From Mycobacterium stomatepiae (lineage in GTDB: Bacteria > Actinomycetota > Actinomycetes > Mycobacteriales > Mycobacteriaceae): a stretch of 64,000 nucleotides of DNA. Under the pieces are notes generated by a model. It ran no database searches and was not told the DNA's origin. It saw only the letters and a list, made by a program, of their open reading frames with translations. Where the stretch lies: assembly GCF_010731715.1 (NCBI RefSeq), contig NZ_AP022587.1, positions 3,410,001 through 3,474,000 on the forward strand, written 5' to 3'. Within the stretch, counting starts at the first letter, position 1, and each line of letters begins with the position of its first letter. Shown here one piece after another: positions 55,162 to 63,525 of the stretch. Position numbers and translations under genes: made by a program.

Positions 55162-56061
55162 CTAGACCAACGGACGCCCCGTCCGGATCCGGCGGTCCAG
55201 GTCCCAAAGCATCAGATTGAATGGGAACTGCCGGATGATTCGCGGTAGCAAGCGATTCACAACACCCACGACCGACATGAGCCGGTCGAACCGCCGCTGC
55301 TTGGCGGCGTCCCACGGCAATCGCATCTCGTCGCGAAACCGTTGCGGCAGAAAGCCGGTGGTGATTAGCAAATTGAAATTCTCCAACGGTTCGGCCAGCC
55401 GACGGGGCAGGCGCACCCCGCGCACCCGCGACACCGCAATCGGATACAGGAATTCGCGGACGGCGTCATCGATGTGCACCTTGTCCAGCGATTCCTGCCA
55501 GTACTTGTCGAAGGCCGCCCGGTCTGCCGGCCACATCTCCGGCGGCACCTGCAGCGTGGTACCCAACGACATGCCCTCGCGATAGAGGCGATCGGCGTCC
55601 TGCTCGTCCAGTTCGCCGACAAACGTGCGGTAGATGTCGATGCCGCCCTTGTAGATGCAGGCCGCCACCCACAGCTGCAATTCCGGATCAAAGGCGTTGT
55701 ACTGCACGGGATCGCCAGGCCTCGAGTAGACCTCCGCGTGCGACCGATTCACCGCGCGGCGATAGGCGGCCTTCTGCGCGTCGGTCCCGCCGTTGGCGAC
55801 CGCGATGTAGGTGAATGTGGTGCGTGCGCGCTTGATCGGGTGGCGGTCGATGCGACCGCTCTCGACACGGCTCTCCGCCACGCCATGGCCGACGCCGGGA
55901 CGCGCGAGCTCCATGATCACGTTGGCCGCACCGGCCAGCAGTGCGAGTCCCATCAGGGCGTAGTCGTCGGGATTCCGCCGCCGCCGGCCAAGGCGCGGTG
56001 GATCGGAGATCGGGCGCTCGACATGCGGAATCAGCGGTTGAACCGCCTCGTGAATCGCCAT
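55162..56061 (-). CDS. MpaB/DUF2236-like oxygenase family protein (Rv0276-like)
   Basis: A 299-residue protein of the DUF2236 (ER-bound oxygenase MpaB / latex-clearing-protein) family. Conserved elements: ALLAGAANVIMELARPGVGHGVAES early on, an RARTTFTYI segment, NRSHAEVY with the family His, and DPELQLWVAACIYKG. Some relatives bind heme b and cleave C=C bonds with O2; most mycobacterial ones are uncharacterised. It is divergent from the TetR gene at 56154 through 90 bases, like Rv0276-Rv0275c, and is convergent with nothing; PPE3 lies upstream on the same strand behind it. Confidence 0.82.
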   Translation of the reverse strand: MAIHEAVQPLIPHVERPISDPPRLGRRRRNPDDYALMGLALLAGAANVIMELARPGVGHGVAESRVESGRIDRHPIKRARTTFTYIAVANGGTDAQKAAYRRAVNRSHAEVYSRPGDPVQYNAFDPELQLWVAACIYKGGIDIYRTFVGELDEQDADRLYREGMSLGTTLQVPPEMWPADRAAFDKYWQESLDKVHIDDAVREFLYPIAVSRVRGVRLPRRLAEPLENFNLLITTGFLPQRFRDEMRLPWDAAKQRRFDRLMSVVGVVNRLLPRIIRQFPFNLMLWDLDRRIRTGRPLV

Positions 56062-56153
56062 CCGGACACCCCTCCGCTATTCCGCACACCGAATGTGACA
56101 ACGCTTGTTTCCCGATATTGTCCGCGCATCGCGCCGGTGTCAAGATGGTGGTC

Positions 56154-56849
56154 ATGGCCGAGACCCCGAGCGAACGCCCCTATCGTGGCGTCGACGCCGC
56201 GCGGCGACTGGCCGAGCGGCGGGGCCGGCTGCTGGCCGCAGGCCTGGACCTGCTGGGCGCCGACCAGCAGGATGCCTCTGCCCTGACGGTTCGCGCGGTC
56301 TGCACCCGCGCCGGCCTGACCCCGCGCTACTTCTACGAAAGCTTCAGCGACAGAGACGGATTCGTCGGGGCTGTGTTCGATTCGGTGATCGCCGACCTGG
56401 CGGCCACCACCCAGGCCGCGGTGGCGGCGGTGCCGATACCCGAACAGTCCCGCGCCGGCATGGCCAACATCGTGCGGACCATCGCCGAGGATCCCCGCGT
56501 CGGGCGCCTGATGTTCAGCACCCAGCTCGCCGACGCGGTGATCGTGCGTAAACGCGCCGAATCCACCGCGCTGTTCGCGATGCTGCTGGGCCAGCACGGC
56601 GGCGAAATGCTACGAATGCCGGCAAACAACAGCATGAAGGCGGGGGCGCACTTCGCCGTCGGCGGCGTCGGGCAGATGATCAGCGCCTGGCTGGTCGGCG
56701 ACGTACTGCTAGACCCCGATCAACTCGTCGATCAGCTCGCCGTGCTGCTCGACGAACTCGCTGATCCGCGGCTGTACGGCCTCACGGAAACAACGGCAGC
56801 TGCCACAGCCGCATCCCGGGATCCAGGAGCCACAGACGCAACATCGTGA
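56154..56849 (+). CDS. TetR-family regulator (Rv0275c-like)
   Basis: A 231-residue TetR protein. DNA-binding part at about residues 15-70: GVDAARRLAERRGRLLAAGLDL, SALTVRAVCTRAGLTPRYFYESFSDRDG. The ligand domain is longer than usual and ends in an Ala/Thr-rich tail. A second ATG nine bases upstream (56145) is possible. It is divergent from the MpaB-like gene, its probable target. Its 3' end overlaps that of the convergent membrane-protein gene by 68 bases, and the Ala-rich tail lies in the overlap. Confidence 0.85.
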   Translation: MAETPSERPYRGVDAARRLAERRGRLLAAGLDLLGADQQDASALTVRAVCTRAGLTPRYFYESFSDRDGFVGAVFDSVIADLAATTQAAVAAVPIPEQSRAGMANIVRTIAEDPRVGRLMFSTQLADAVIVRKRAESTALFAMLLGQHGGEMLRMPANNSMKAGAHFAVGGVGQMISAWLVGDVLLDPDQLVDQLAVLLDELADPRLYGLTETTAAATAASRDPGATDATS

Positions 56850-57333
56850 GCCGCATGATGCGCTGTGCTCCGCGGATCAGGAAAATCGCCAGCGGCACCT
56901 CGATGCCCAGTGCGGTCACCACCGATAGCCAGACGTCGTCGGGTCCGGCGGTCATCAGGTCGAACCACGCGTCGCAGATCAGCAGCACACCGGAGGTGAA
57001 GGCCGCGAACAGCAGGACCTGGCGGCGGAAGTAACCGAAAACCGCTGTCGCAATCATGAATCCGGCCAAGAGAATGTCGAAGCTCACCCAGGTCAACGGC
57101 CAGTTGTGTGCAACATAGTTATCCGGCAGCGTCACCGAGAGATAGACCAGCCACGGAATCATCGCGACCGAGCCGCCGATCATCAGGCCCAGCCGGATGC
57201 GCCGGATTCGGGTCAGCACCACCGGATCGATGACATCGTGCAGCGGCGCCTCCAGTCGCATGATCAGGTCTCGCCGCTGCGCGGGTGTCAGCGCCGCGAT
57301 CTGTTCGTCGGTCAAAATGCTGTCGGTCATCAT
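56782..57333 (-). CDS. Four-helix membrane protein, unknown function
   Basis: A 183-residue protein: cytoplasmic helical start (LTPAQRRDLIMRLEAPLHDVI), then four membrane segments (IGGSVAMIPWLVYLSVTL; WVSFDILLAGFMIATAVFGY; LLFAAFTSGVLLICDAWFD; WLSVVTALGIEVPLAIFLI) and a basic end. Residues NW-LTWVSFD-LL-F and CDAWFD are typical of a family common in mycobacteria but without known role. It shares 68 bases with the convergent TetR gene. The next gene upstream on the same strand (VOC protein) ends 32 bases before it. Confidence 0.75.
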   Translation of the reverse strand: MMTDSILTDEQIAALTPAQRRDLIMRLEAPLHDVIDPVVLTRIRRIRLGLMIGGSVAMIPWLVYLSVTLPDNYVAHNWPLTWVSFDILLAGFMIATAVFGYFRRQVLLFAAFTSGVLLICDAWFDLMTAGPDDVWLSVVTALGIEVPLAIFLIRGAQRIMRLTMLRLWLLDPGMRLWQLPLFP

Positions 57334-57364
57334 GGCTCCCCCGGCTCGGCCACGGTTTTGCCGA

Positions 57365-57946
57365 TTAGGTTACGGCGTGCTCCCGGGGTCGCCGGTCGGC
57401 CGCCGTCTTGGGAACAGCCTGCGCGTCAGCCGCGCCGAATTCCTTGACCCAGCAGGCGAATTCAAGTGTGACGCCGTCGGGGTCCTGGAAATAGAACGAG
57501 CGCACGTAGACACCGGGATGCACGGTCGCGGAAACCTGCATCTCGCTCTCGTCATGGTTGAGGATCGGGCCGACCCGGACCCCCTTCTCCTTGAGCCGGT
57601 GCCGGTAGGCGTCGAACTTCTCGGCCGGGACGTGAAAAGCGAGATGATTCATCGTGCTTACCGCGCTGGTGATGTCCCCGATACCCGGGATTGCCCCCGG
57701 CGACGAGATGCCGGGCACCCGATCCGGCGCATCGGCGAACCAGAAGAACGCGACACAGTTGCCGCTGCCGGCATCGAAGAAGAAGTGTTGCCCGCCACCG
57801 TGCGGCAGATCGAGCGACTTGATCAACGGCATGCCGAGGATGTTGCCGTAGAAATCCACGGTGCGAGCCATGTCCGAACACACCAGCGCAACGTGATTGA
57901 TTCCGCCGAGTTCGAATTCGGTGTTGGGGTTGTCGGGCTTGATCAT
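57365..57946 (-). CDS. VOC-family (glyoxalase/dioxygenase fold) protein, Rv0274-like
   Basis: A 193-residue vicinal-oxygen-chelate protein: INHVALVCSDMARTVDFYGNILG starts the first beta-alpha-beta-beta-beta module and MNHLAFHVPAEKFDAY the second; YVRSFYFQDPDGVTLEFA provides the Glu ligand. The two His (NHVAL, NHLAF) and the Glu form a likely metal site. Family activities include glyoxalase and extradiol dioxygenase; Rv0274 is unassigned. The ORF extends upstream to 58690, but only from MIKPDN at 57946 is it this gene. Divergent from the TetR gene at 58031 and likely co-regulated with it. Confidence 0.85.
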   Translation of the reverse strand: MIKPDNPNTEFELGGINHVALVCSDMARTVDFYGNILGMPLIKSLDLPHGGGQHFFFDAGSGNCVAFFWFADAPDRVPGISSPGAIPGIGDITSAVSTMNHLAFHVPAEKFDAYRHRLKEKGVRVGPILNHDESEMQVSATVHPGVYVRSFYFQDPDGVTLEFACWVKEFGAADAQAVPKTAADRRPREHAVT

Positions 57947-57961
57947 GTTGCGGCTCCCGTC

Positions 57962-58012
57962 GATTGGACCTGGCCAATCCATGAAACTGAATCTAACATC
58001 AGATTCAGTTTC
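57962..58012. promoter_or_regulatory. Divergent operator: two inverted repeats between VOC and TetR genes
   Basis: GAAACTGAATCT (57983-57994) and AGATTCAGTTTC (58001-58012) are perfect 12-base inverted repeats separated by six bases. Beside them GATTGG-ACCTGG-CCAATC (57962-57979) is a second perfect inverted repeat of six. Both lie in the 84 bases between start codons. The first is a textbook TetR-type operator for the adjacent regulator. Confidence 0.8.
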
Positions 58013-58030
58013 GATCCAGGAGGAACACAG

Positions 58031-58669
58031 GTGTCGATCGCGGCGGAATCCAACGAACGCCCCGCCGAGTTTCCGACGCACCGCGGCAGACGGACGCAGG
58101 CGGCGATCGACGCTGCCGCACGAACGGTGGTCGCACGCAAGGGAATTCTGGCCACCACGATCGCCGACATCGCCACGGAAGCGGGCCGCTCGTCGGCATC
58201 CTTCTACAACTACTACGACTCCAAAGAGGCGATGGTCCGCCAGTGGGCGTTGCGCTTCCGCGACGAGGCCAACGAGCGCGCACGCTCGGTCACGGGCCAT
58301 GGCCTGTCCAACCGGGAACGCGCCCACGAGGCGGCCGCGGCGCACTGGCACACCTACCGCAATCGGCTCGCCGAGGTGATCAGCGTGTCCCAACTGGCGA
58401 TGGTGAACGACGACTTTGCTCAGTACTGGGCCGAAATCTGCGATATTCCAATTTCTTTCATCGCCGAGACGGTCCGGCGCGCGCAAACCAAGGGGTATTG
58501 CGCGCGCGACGATCCGCAGCTGATCGCCGAGACGATCGTGGCGATGTTCAACCAGTTCTGCTACATCCAGCTCACCCGTGCGGCCTCGCATGAGCTCGAC
58601 GACCAGGCCTGCATCCAAACCCTCGCCAACATCTATCACCGGGCGATCTACTCGAAGGAAGGTCGCTGA
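58031..58669 (+). CDS. TetR-family regulator (Rv0273c-like)
   Basis: A 212-residue TetR protein. HTH region HRGRRTQAAIDAAARTVVARKG, then LATTIADIATEAGRSSASFYNYYDSKEAM at about residues 40-70. GTG 58031 follows AGGAGG by about ten bases. The next gene starts within two bases, so the regulator leads an operon with the hydrolase, the 2-hydroxyacid dehydrogenase and probably fadE6, and also controls the divergent VOC gene. A small acyl-CoA or ketone ligand would fit, as inference. Confidence 0.87.
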   Translation: MSIAAESNERPAEFPTHRGRRTQAAIDAAARTVVARKGILATTIADIATEAGRSSASFYNYYDSKEAMVRQWALRFRDEANERARSVTGHGLSNRERAHEAAAAHWHTYRNRLAEVISVSQLAMVNDDFAQYWAEICDIPISFIAETVRRAQTKGYCARDDPQLIAETIVAMFNQFCYIQLTRAASHELDDQACIQTLANIYHRAIYSKEGR

Positions 58670-58670
58670 A

Positions 58671-59804
58671 TTGACGCCGAATAGCGGCACTGCCGGGGTT
58701 GTCCGCGAGTTCGTCGGCCTGCCCTCGCCGACCGCCGGGCGCGCCGGCGCGGGCGGGCATCCGTGCCAGGGGCTGTATCACCGCGGCGTGGGACGTAAGC
58801 CACGGGTGGCCATGATTGCCACGCACTACCAGATTGACTTCGCCGAGCACTATCTCGCCGATTACATGGCCCTTCGGGGTATCGGGTTTCTGGGGTGGAA
58901 CACCCGGTTCCGCGGTTTCGAGAACAACTTTCTGCTCGACCACGCGCTGGTCGACATCGGCGTGGGGGTGCGCTGGCTGCGCGAGGTTCAGGGCGTGGAT
59001 ACCGTTGTATTGCTGGGTAATTCGGGAGGAGGGTCGTTGATGTCCTCCTACCAGTCACAAGCCGTCGACCCAAATGTGACCCCACTGCCCGGCATGCGGC
59101 CGGCGGCCGGGCTGACGGAGTTGCCACCCGCGGATGGATACGTCGCCACCGCCGCGCATCCCGGCCGCCCGGAGGTGCTGACCGCCTGGATGGATGCCTC
59201 CGTCGTCGACGAAAACGATCCCGTTGCCACCGATCCCGAGCTCGACCTTTTCAACGAGGTCAACGGCCCGCCGTACCCACCGGAGTTCGTCGCCCGCTAT
59301 CGCTCGGCGCAGACCGCACGCAACCATTCCATCACCGACTGGGCCGAGTCGGAGCTCAAACGTGTTCGCGCAGCAGGGTTTTCCGATCGACCGTTCTCGG
59401 TCATGCGAACCTGGGCCGATCCTCGGATGGTCGATCCCAACATCGCGCCCACCAAGCGGGCGCCCAACCTGTGCTACGCGGGCGTGCCGGCCAAGGCCAA
59501 TCGGTCCGCACAGGGCATCGCCGCCTTCTGCACACTGCGCAACTGGCTGGGCATGTGGAGCCTGCGGGTGGCCCAAACCCGGGCCGAGCCGCACCTGAGC
59601 CGCATCGACTGCCCGGCCCTGGTGATCAACGCCGAGGCCGACACCGGTGTGTTTCCGTCGGATGCGCAACGCATTTTCGACGCGCTCGCCGGGACCGACA
59701 AGTCGCAGGTCTCGATCGACAGCGACCACTACTTCACCACCCCGGGCGCGCGCAGCGAGCAGGCGGATACCATCGCCAGGTGGATCAGCAAGCGGTGGCG
59801 CTGA
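58671..59804 (+). CDS. Alpha/beta hydrolase family protein (Rv0272c-like)
   Basis: A 377-residue protein with the nucleophile elbow LLGNSGGGSL (Ser118), an oxyanion region THYQIDF near 51 and a late His region SDHYFTTPG near 355; Asp in VINAEADTGVFPS. Rv0272c is its counterpart by memory. It starts at a TTG, one base after the TetR stop, behind GAAGGAAGG. The protein lacks a signal. Its stop lies ten bases inside the next gene. Substrate unknown; operon company with FadE6 suggests acyl or ketone metabolism. Confidence 0.78.
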   Translation: MTPNSGTAGVVREFVGLPSPTAGRAGAGGHPCQGLYHRGVGRKPRVAMIATHYQIDFAEHYLADYMALRGIGFLGWNTRFRGFENNFLLDHALVDIGVGVRWLREVQGVDTVVLLGNSGGGSLMSSYQSQAVDPNVTPLPGMRPAAGLTELPPADGYVATAAHPGRPEVLTAWMDASVVDENDPVATDPELDLFNEVNGPPYPPEFVARYRSAQTARNHSITDWAESELKRVRAAGFSDRPFSVMRTWADPRMVDPNIAPTKRAPNLCYAGVPAKANRSAQGIAAFCTLRNWLGMWSLRVAQTRAEPHLSRIDCPALVINAEADTGVFPSDAQRIFDALAGTDKSQVSIDSDHYFTTPGARSEQADTIARWISKRWR

Positions 59805-60739
59805 GAGTTCTCGCCCACTTCGTTCCCGGTAACAAAGTCCTCGATTTCCTTGCAGCCGAGGCCGATTGGCTAGACATTCGGTGGTGTGCCGCCGACGACG
59901 ATGTGGGCTTTTATCGCGAACTGCCCGAAGCCGAGGTGATTTGGCATGTACTACGGCCGTTGTCGGCCGCCGACCTGCAGCGCGGACCACGGCTGCGACT
60001 GGTGCACAAGTTCGGCGCCGGCGTGAACACCATCGACGTGGCGACCGCCACCGACCGCGGCATCGCGGTCGCCAACATGCCCGGCGCCAATGCGCCATCG
60101 GTGGCCGAGGGAACCGTGCTGTTGATGCTCGCCGCGCTGCGCAGGCTCCCGGAGCTGGACCGCGCCACCCGCCAGGGGCGCGGCTGGCCGCTGGATCCCG
60201 GGCTGGGCGAGACGGTCCGCGACATCGGCGGCTGCACCGTCGGCATGGTCGGCTACGGCAATATCGCCAAACGGGTGGGGGACATCGTAGGCGCGATGGG
60301 CGCCACCGTCGTGCACACCAGCACCCGCGACGACGGCCGGCCCGGCTGGCGGCCGCTCCCCGAACTACTGGCGGTCAGCGACATCGTCTCGCTGCACCTA
60401 CCGTTGACGGAGCAGACCCATCATCTGCTCGACCGGGACGCGATCGCGTTGATGAGGCCCAGTGCGGTACTCGTCAACACGTCGCGCGGCGCGATCGTCG
60501 ACGAAGACGCGCTTGTCGGCGCGTTGCGCGACGGGCGGCTGGCCGCCGCGGGCCTCGACGTTTTCGAGGACGAGCCGACGGCGCCGGACAATCCGCTGTT
60601 CGGCCTGGACAATGTGGTGCTGACACCGCATGTCACCTGGTACACCGCCGACACGATGCGGCGCTACCTCGTCGAGGCCGTGGCCAATTGCCGTCGCCTG
60701 CGCGACGGCGAGCCGCTGACACACCTAGTAACCCCGTAG
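59795..60739 (+). CDS. D-isomer-specific 2-hydroxyacid dehydrogenase
   Basis: A 314-residue NAD-dependent 2-hydroxyacid dehydrogenase: N-terminal catalytic domain with KFGAGVNTIDVA near 72, the Rossmann motif VGMVGYGNIAKRVG near 150, NTSRGAIVDEDAL near 225 with the substrate Arg in the VNTSRG motif, and the catalytic His in LTPHVTWY near 285; Glu in EDEPT is the usual partner. Family enzymes reduce 2-oxo acids such as hydroxypyruvate, glyoxylate or phosphoglycerate relatives. Start GTG overlaps the hydrolase gene by ten bases. I do not recall a gene of this family at this place in M. tuberculosis, so it may be an insertion into the operon. Confidence 0.86.
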   Translation: MALRVLAHFVPGNKVLDFLAAEADWLDIRWCAADDDVGFYRELPEAEVIWHVLRPLSAADLQRGPRLRLVHKFGAGVNTIDVATATDRGIAVANMPGANAPSVAEGTVLLMLAALRRLPELDRATRQGRGWPLDPGLGETVRDIGGCTVGMVGYGNIAKRVGDIVGAMGATVVHTSTRDDGRPGWRPLPELLAVSDIVSLHLPLTEQTHHLLDRDAIALMRPSAVLVNTSRGAIVDEDALVGALRDGRLAAAGLDVFEDEPTAPDNPLFGLDNVVLTPHVTWYTADTMRRYLVEAVANCRRLRDGEPLTHLVTP

Positions 60740-60813
60740 TCAACCAACCCACCCGTTATTAGATTGATGGGTGCTTGGCCGAAACGAACCCCGAAAGCAT
60801 GGGAAGGCGACCA

Positions 60814-63000
60814 ATGCCGATCGCAATAATTTCCGAGCATCAAGATCTGGCCGACTCGGTGCGATCTCTGGTGGCGCGTGTCGCGCCGTCCGAGGTGTTG
60901 CACGCGGCCATGGAAACCCCGGTCCAGAACCCGCCGCCGTACTGGCAAGCGGCCGCCGAGCAGGGCCTGCAGGGTGTTCACCTCGCCGAGTCGGTCGGCG
61001 GGCAGGGCTTCGGCCTGCTCGAGCTGGCCATCGTGCTGGCCGAGTTCGGCTACGGCGCCGTGCCCGGGCCGTTCGTGCCGTCGGCGATCGCCAGCGCGCT
61101 GATCGCCTCGCACGACCCGGACGCCAAGGTGCTCGCTGACCTGGCGTCTGGCGCCGCGATCGCCGCCTATGCGCTGGACTCAGGGCTGACCGCCACCCGT
61201 AAGGGCCCTCCGGGTCAGGAGGTGCTGGTGATCCGCGGCGAGGTGCGGGCGGTTCCCGCCGCCGCGCAGGCATCGGTGCTGGTGCTTCCCGTGGCCATCG
61301 ACAGCGGCGACGAATGGGTGGTGCTGCGCGCCGACGACCTCGAGATCGAGCCGGTGCAGAGCCTGGACCCGCTGCGGCCGATCGCGCATGTGCGGGCCGA
61401 CGCCGTCACCGTCGGTGAGGATGCCCTGTTGAGCACCCTGACGATGAAGACCGCCTACGCGCTGATGTCGACGCTGTTGTCGGCGGAGGCGGTCGGCGTG
61501 GCCCGCTGGGCAACCGACACGGCGTCGGAATACGCCAAGATCCGGGAGCAGTTCGGCCGGCCGATCGGCCAGTTCCAGGCCATCAAGCACAAGTGCGCGG
61601 AAATGATCGCCGACACCGAGCGCGCCACCGCGGCGGTGTGGGACGCGGCGCGCGCGATCGATGAGGCCTCTCCCGACATCGAGTTCGCTGCCGCCGTGGC
61701 CGCGACGCTCGCGCCGGCGGCCGCGCAGCGCTGCACGCAGGACTGCATTCAGGTGCACGGCGGCATCGGCTTCACGTGGGAACACGACACCAACGTGTTC
61801 TACCGACGGGCGCTGATGCTGGCCGCCTGCTTCGGCCGCAGCTCGGACTACCCGCAGAAGGTCGTCAACACCGCGACCACCACCGGCATGCGCCCGGTGG
61901 ACATCAACCTGGATCCCGAGACCGAGAAGCTGCGCGAGGAGATCCGCGCGGAGGTCACCGCGTTCAAGGCCATGGACCGGGAGCCACGCACCGTGGCGCT
62001 CGCCGAGGGCGGCTGGGTCTTGCCCTACCTGCCCAAGCCGTGGGGCCGGGCCTCCAGCCCGATCGAGCAGATCATCATCGCCCAGGAGTTCACCACCGGG
62101 CGGGTGCGGCGGCCGCAGGTCGGCATCGCCGCGTGGATCATCCCGTCGATCGTCGCGTTCGGAACCGAGGAGCAAAAGCAACGGTTCCTGCCGCCGACCT
62201 TCCGCGGCGAGATGATCTGGTGCCAGCTGTTTTCCGAGCCCGGCGCGGGATCGGACCTGGCCGGGCTGACCACGAAGGCGACGCGGGCCGACGGCGGCTG
62301 GCGCATAACCGGCCAGAAGATCTGGACCACGGCAGCGCAGTACTCCCAATGGGGTGCGCTGCTGGCGAGAAGTGAGCCCAGCGCTCCAAAACATAACGGG
62401 ATCACGTACTTCCTACTGGACATGAAGAGCGAGGGCGTGACGGTCAAGCCGCTGCGCGAGCTGACCGGGAATGCGATGTTCAACACGGTGTACATCGACG
62501 ACGTGTTCGTGCCCGACGATTGCGTGCTGGGCGAGGTCAACCGGGGCTGGGAAGTCAGCCGCAACACACTGACCGCCGAGCGGGTATCGATCGGCAGCAG
62601 CGACGCGAACTTCTTAGCGACCCTGCCGCAGTTCGTCGAGTTCATCCGCGACGGCCATTTCGACCAGGTCGCGCAACACCGGGCCGGGCAGTTGATTGCC
62701 GAGGGGCATGCGGCGAAGGTGCTGAACCTGCGCTCGACGCTGTTGACGCTGGCCGGGGGCGACGCCATGCCGTCGGCGGCGATCTCCAAGTTGCTCTCGA
62801 TGCGCACCGGCCAGGGCTATGCCGAATTCGCGGTGTCCTCGTTCGGTACCGATGCCGCGATCGGCGACCCCGATCAGCTGGCCGGCAAGTGGGGCGAGTA
62901 CCTGCTGGCCAGCCGGGCCACCACCATCTACGGCGGCACGTCGGAGGTGCAGCTCAACATCATCGCCGAGCGGCTGCTGGGCCTGCCCCGCGACCCGTAA
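60814..63000 (+). CDS. fadE6: Double-domain acyl-CoA dehydrogenase FadE6
   Basis: A 728-residue protein made of two acyl-CoA dehydrogenase folds in tandem: the first (about 1-360) has AEQGLQGVHLAE, the FAD segment YAKIREQFGRPIGQFQAIKH and VHGGIGFTWEHD; the second (about 380-728) has FSEPGAGSDLAGLTTKA, GWRITGQKIWTT and SRATTIYGGTSEVQLNI. Such fused chains are seen in mycobacterial sterol or lipid beta-oxidation. The start MPIAII at 60814 has GGAAGGCGACC before it and agrees with Rv0271c; an earlier TTG at 60775 is less likely. A hairpin follows the stop. Confidence 0.9.
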   Translation: MPIAIISEHQDLADSVRSLVARVAPSEVLHAAMETPVQNPPPYWQAAAEQGLQGVHLAESVGGQGFGLLELAIVLAEFGYGAVPGPFVPSAIASALIASHDPDAKVLADLASGAAIAAYALDSGLTATRKGPPGQEVLVIRGEVRAVPAAAQASVLVLPVAIDSGDEWVVLRADDLEIEPVQSLDPLRPIAHVRADAVTVGEDALLSTLTMKTAYALMSTLLSAEAVGVARWATDTASEYAKIREQFGRPIGQFQAIKHKCAEMIADTERATAAVWDAARAIDEASPDIEFAAAVAATLAPAAAQRCTQDCIQVHGGIGFTWEHDTNVFYRRALMLAACFGRSSDYPQKVVNTATTTGMRPVDINLDPETEKLREEIRAEVTAFKAMDREPRTVALAEGGWVLPYLPKPWGRASSPIEQIIIAQEFTTGRVRRPQVGIAAWIIPSIVAFGTEEQKQRFLPPTFRGEMIWCQLFSEPGAGSDLAGLTTKATRADGGWRITGQKIWTTAAQYSQWGALLARSEPSAPKHNGITYFLLDMKSEGVTVKPLRELTGNAMFNTVYIDDVFVPDDCVLGEVNRGWEVSRNTLTAERVSIGSSDANFLATLPQFVEFIRDGHFDQVAQHRAGQLIAEGHAAKVLNLRSTLLTLAGGDAMPSAAISKLLSMRTGQGYAEFAVSSFGTDAAIGDPDQLAGKWGEYLLASRATTIYGGTSEVQLNIIAERLLGLPRDP

Positions 63001-63004
63001 AAAA

Positions 63005-63042
63005 TCCATGCCGACCCGGGGCCGGTCCCAGGTCGGCATGGA
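63005..63042 (+). terminator. Hairpin after fadE6
   Basis: Twelve-base perfect stem (63005-63016 with 63031-63042; CCATGCCGACC and its complement) around a 14-base GC-rich loop, five bases after the fadE6 stop. No T-run follows, as is common for mycobacterial terminators. Confidence 0.8.
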
Positions 63043-63180
63043 CGTCTATTGAGTTGGGGGGCCACGCCGGCCCGAGATTGTCAGACCGGCGTGGGTCCCC
63101 CCAGGGATGCGGGTCGGCCAGCCGGTGAGTTGGCAGGACGAGGCCGGCCGACCCCGCGATCTTGGTGGCTCACCAGTTGG

Positions 63181-63525
63181 TCACCACCACGGGCGCCACC
63201 AGTTGCCCCAACCCCAGCCGGGGTGTCCCCAACCATGACCCCAGCCGCGGCCCCAACCGTCGCGGCCCCAGCCACCGCCGTGTCCCCAGCCACCGTGGCC
63301 ACCACCGGGACCCCAGCCGTGGCCGCCGCCTGGCCGCTCGGGAAGGATCCCGGGGCTCAGCGGTGCGCCGCCGTGCGGGCCGGCAATTTCGAACGTTGTC
63401 GCAGGGGCGGGCGGCGGCGCGGCCTGCGCCGCGGGGATGCCGCCGAATAGCATCGCCCCGGCGACCGCGCCGGCGCCGACGGCACCAGCGGCCGCGCCAC
63501 GGATCGATCGCAGTGAATTCCTCAT
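63181..63525 (-). CDS. Small exported Gly/Trp/His-rich protein
   Basis: A 114-residue preprotein. Signal peptide to about residue 36 (GAVAGAMLFGGIPAAQA-A), then APPPAP, and from about residue 65 a tail of GHGWG, GGWGHGG and GWGRGWGH repeats ending in NWWRPWW. High Gly, Trp and His content resembles metal-binding or wall-structural proteins; function unknown. It is convergent with fadE6 over 180 bases, and its upstream side faces the AT-rich stretch, which would hold its promoter. Start MRNSL has GAAGGAGC upstream. Confidence 0.72.
   Translation of the reverse strand: MRNSLRSIRGAAAGAVGAGAVAGAMLFGGIPAAQAAPPPAPATTFEIAGPHGGAPLSPGILPERPGGGHGWGPGGGHGGWGHGGGWGRDGWGRGWGHGWGHPGWGWGNWWRPWW

Noticed and set aside
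57947..58690. Extension of the VOC gene by about 250 codons upstream
   Set aside because: It is antisense to the TetR gene and crosses the divergent operator.
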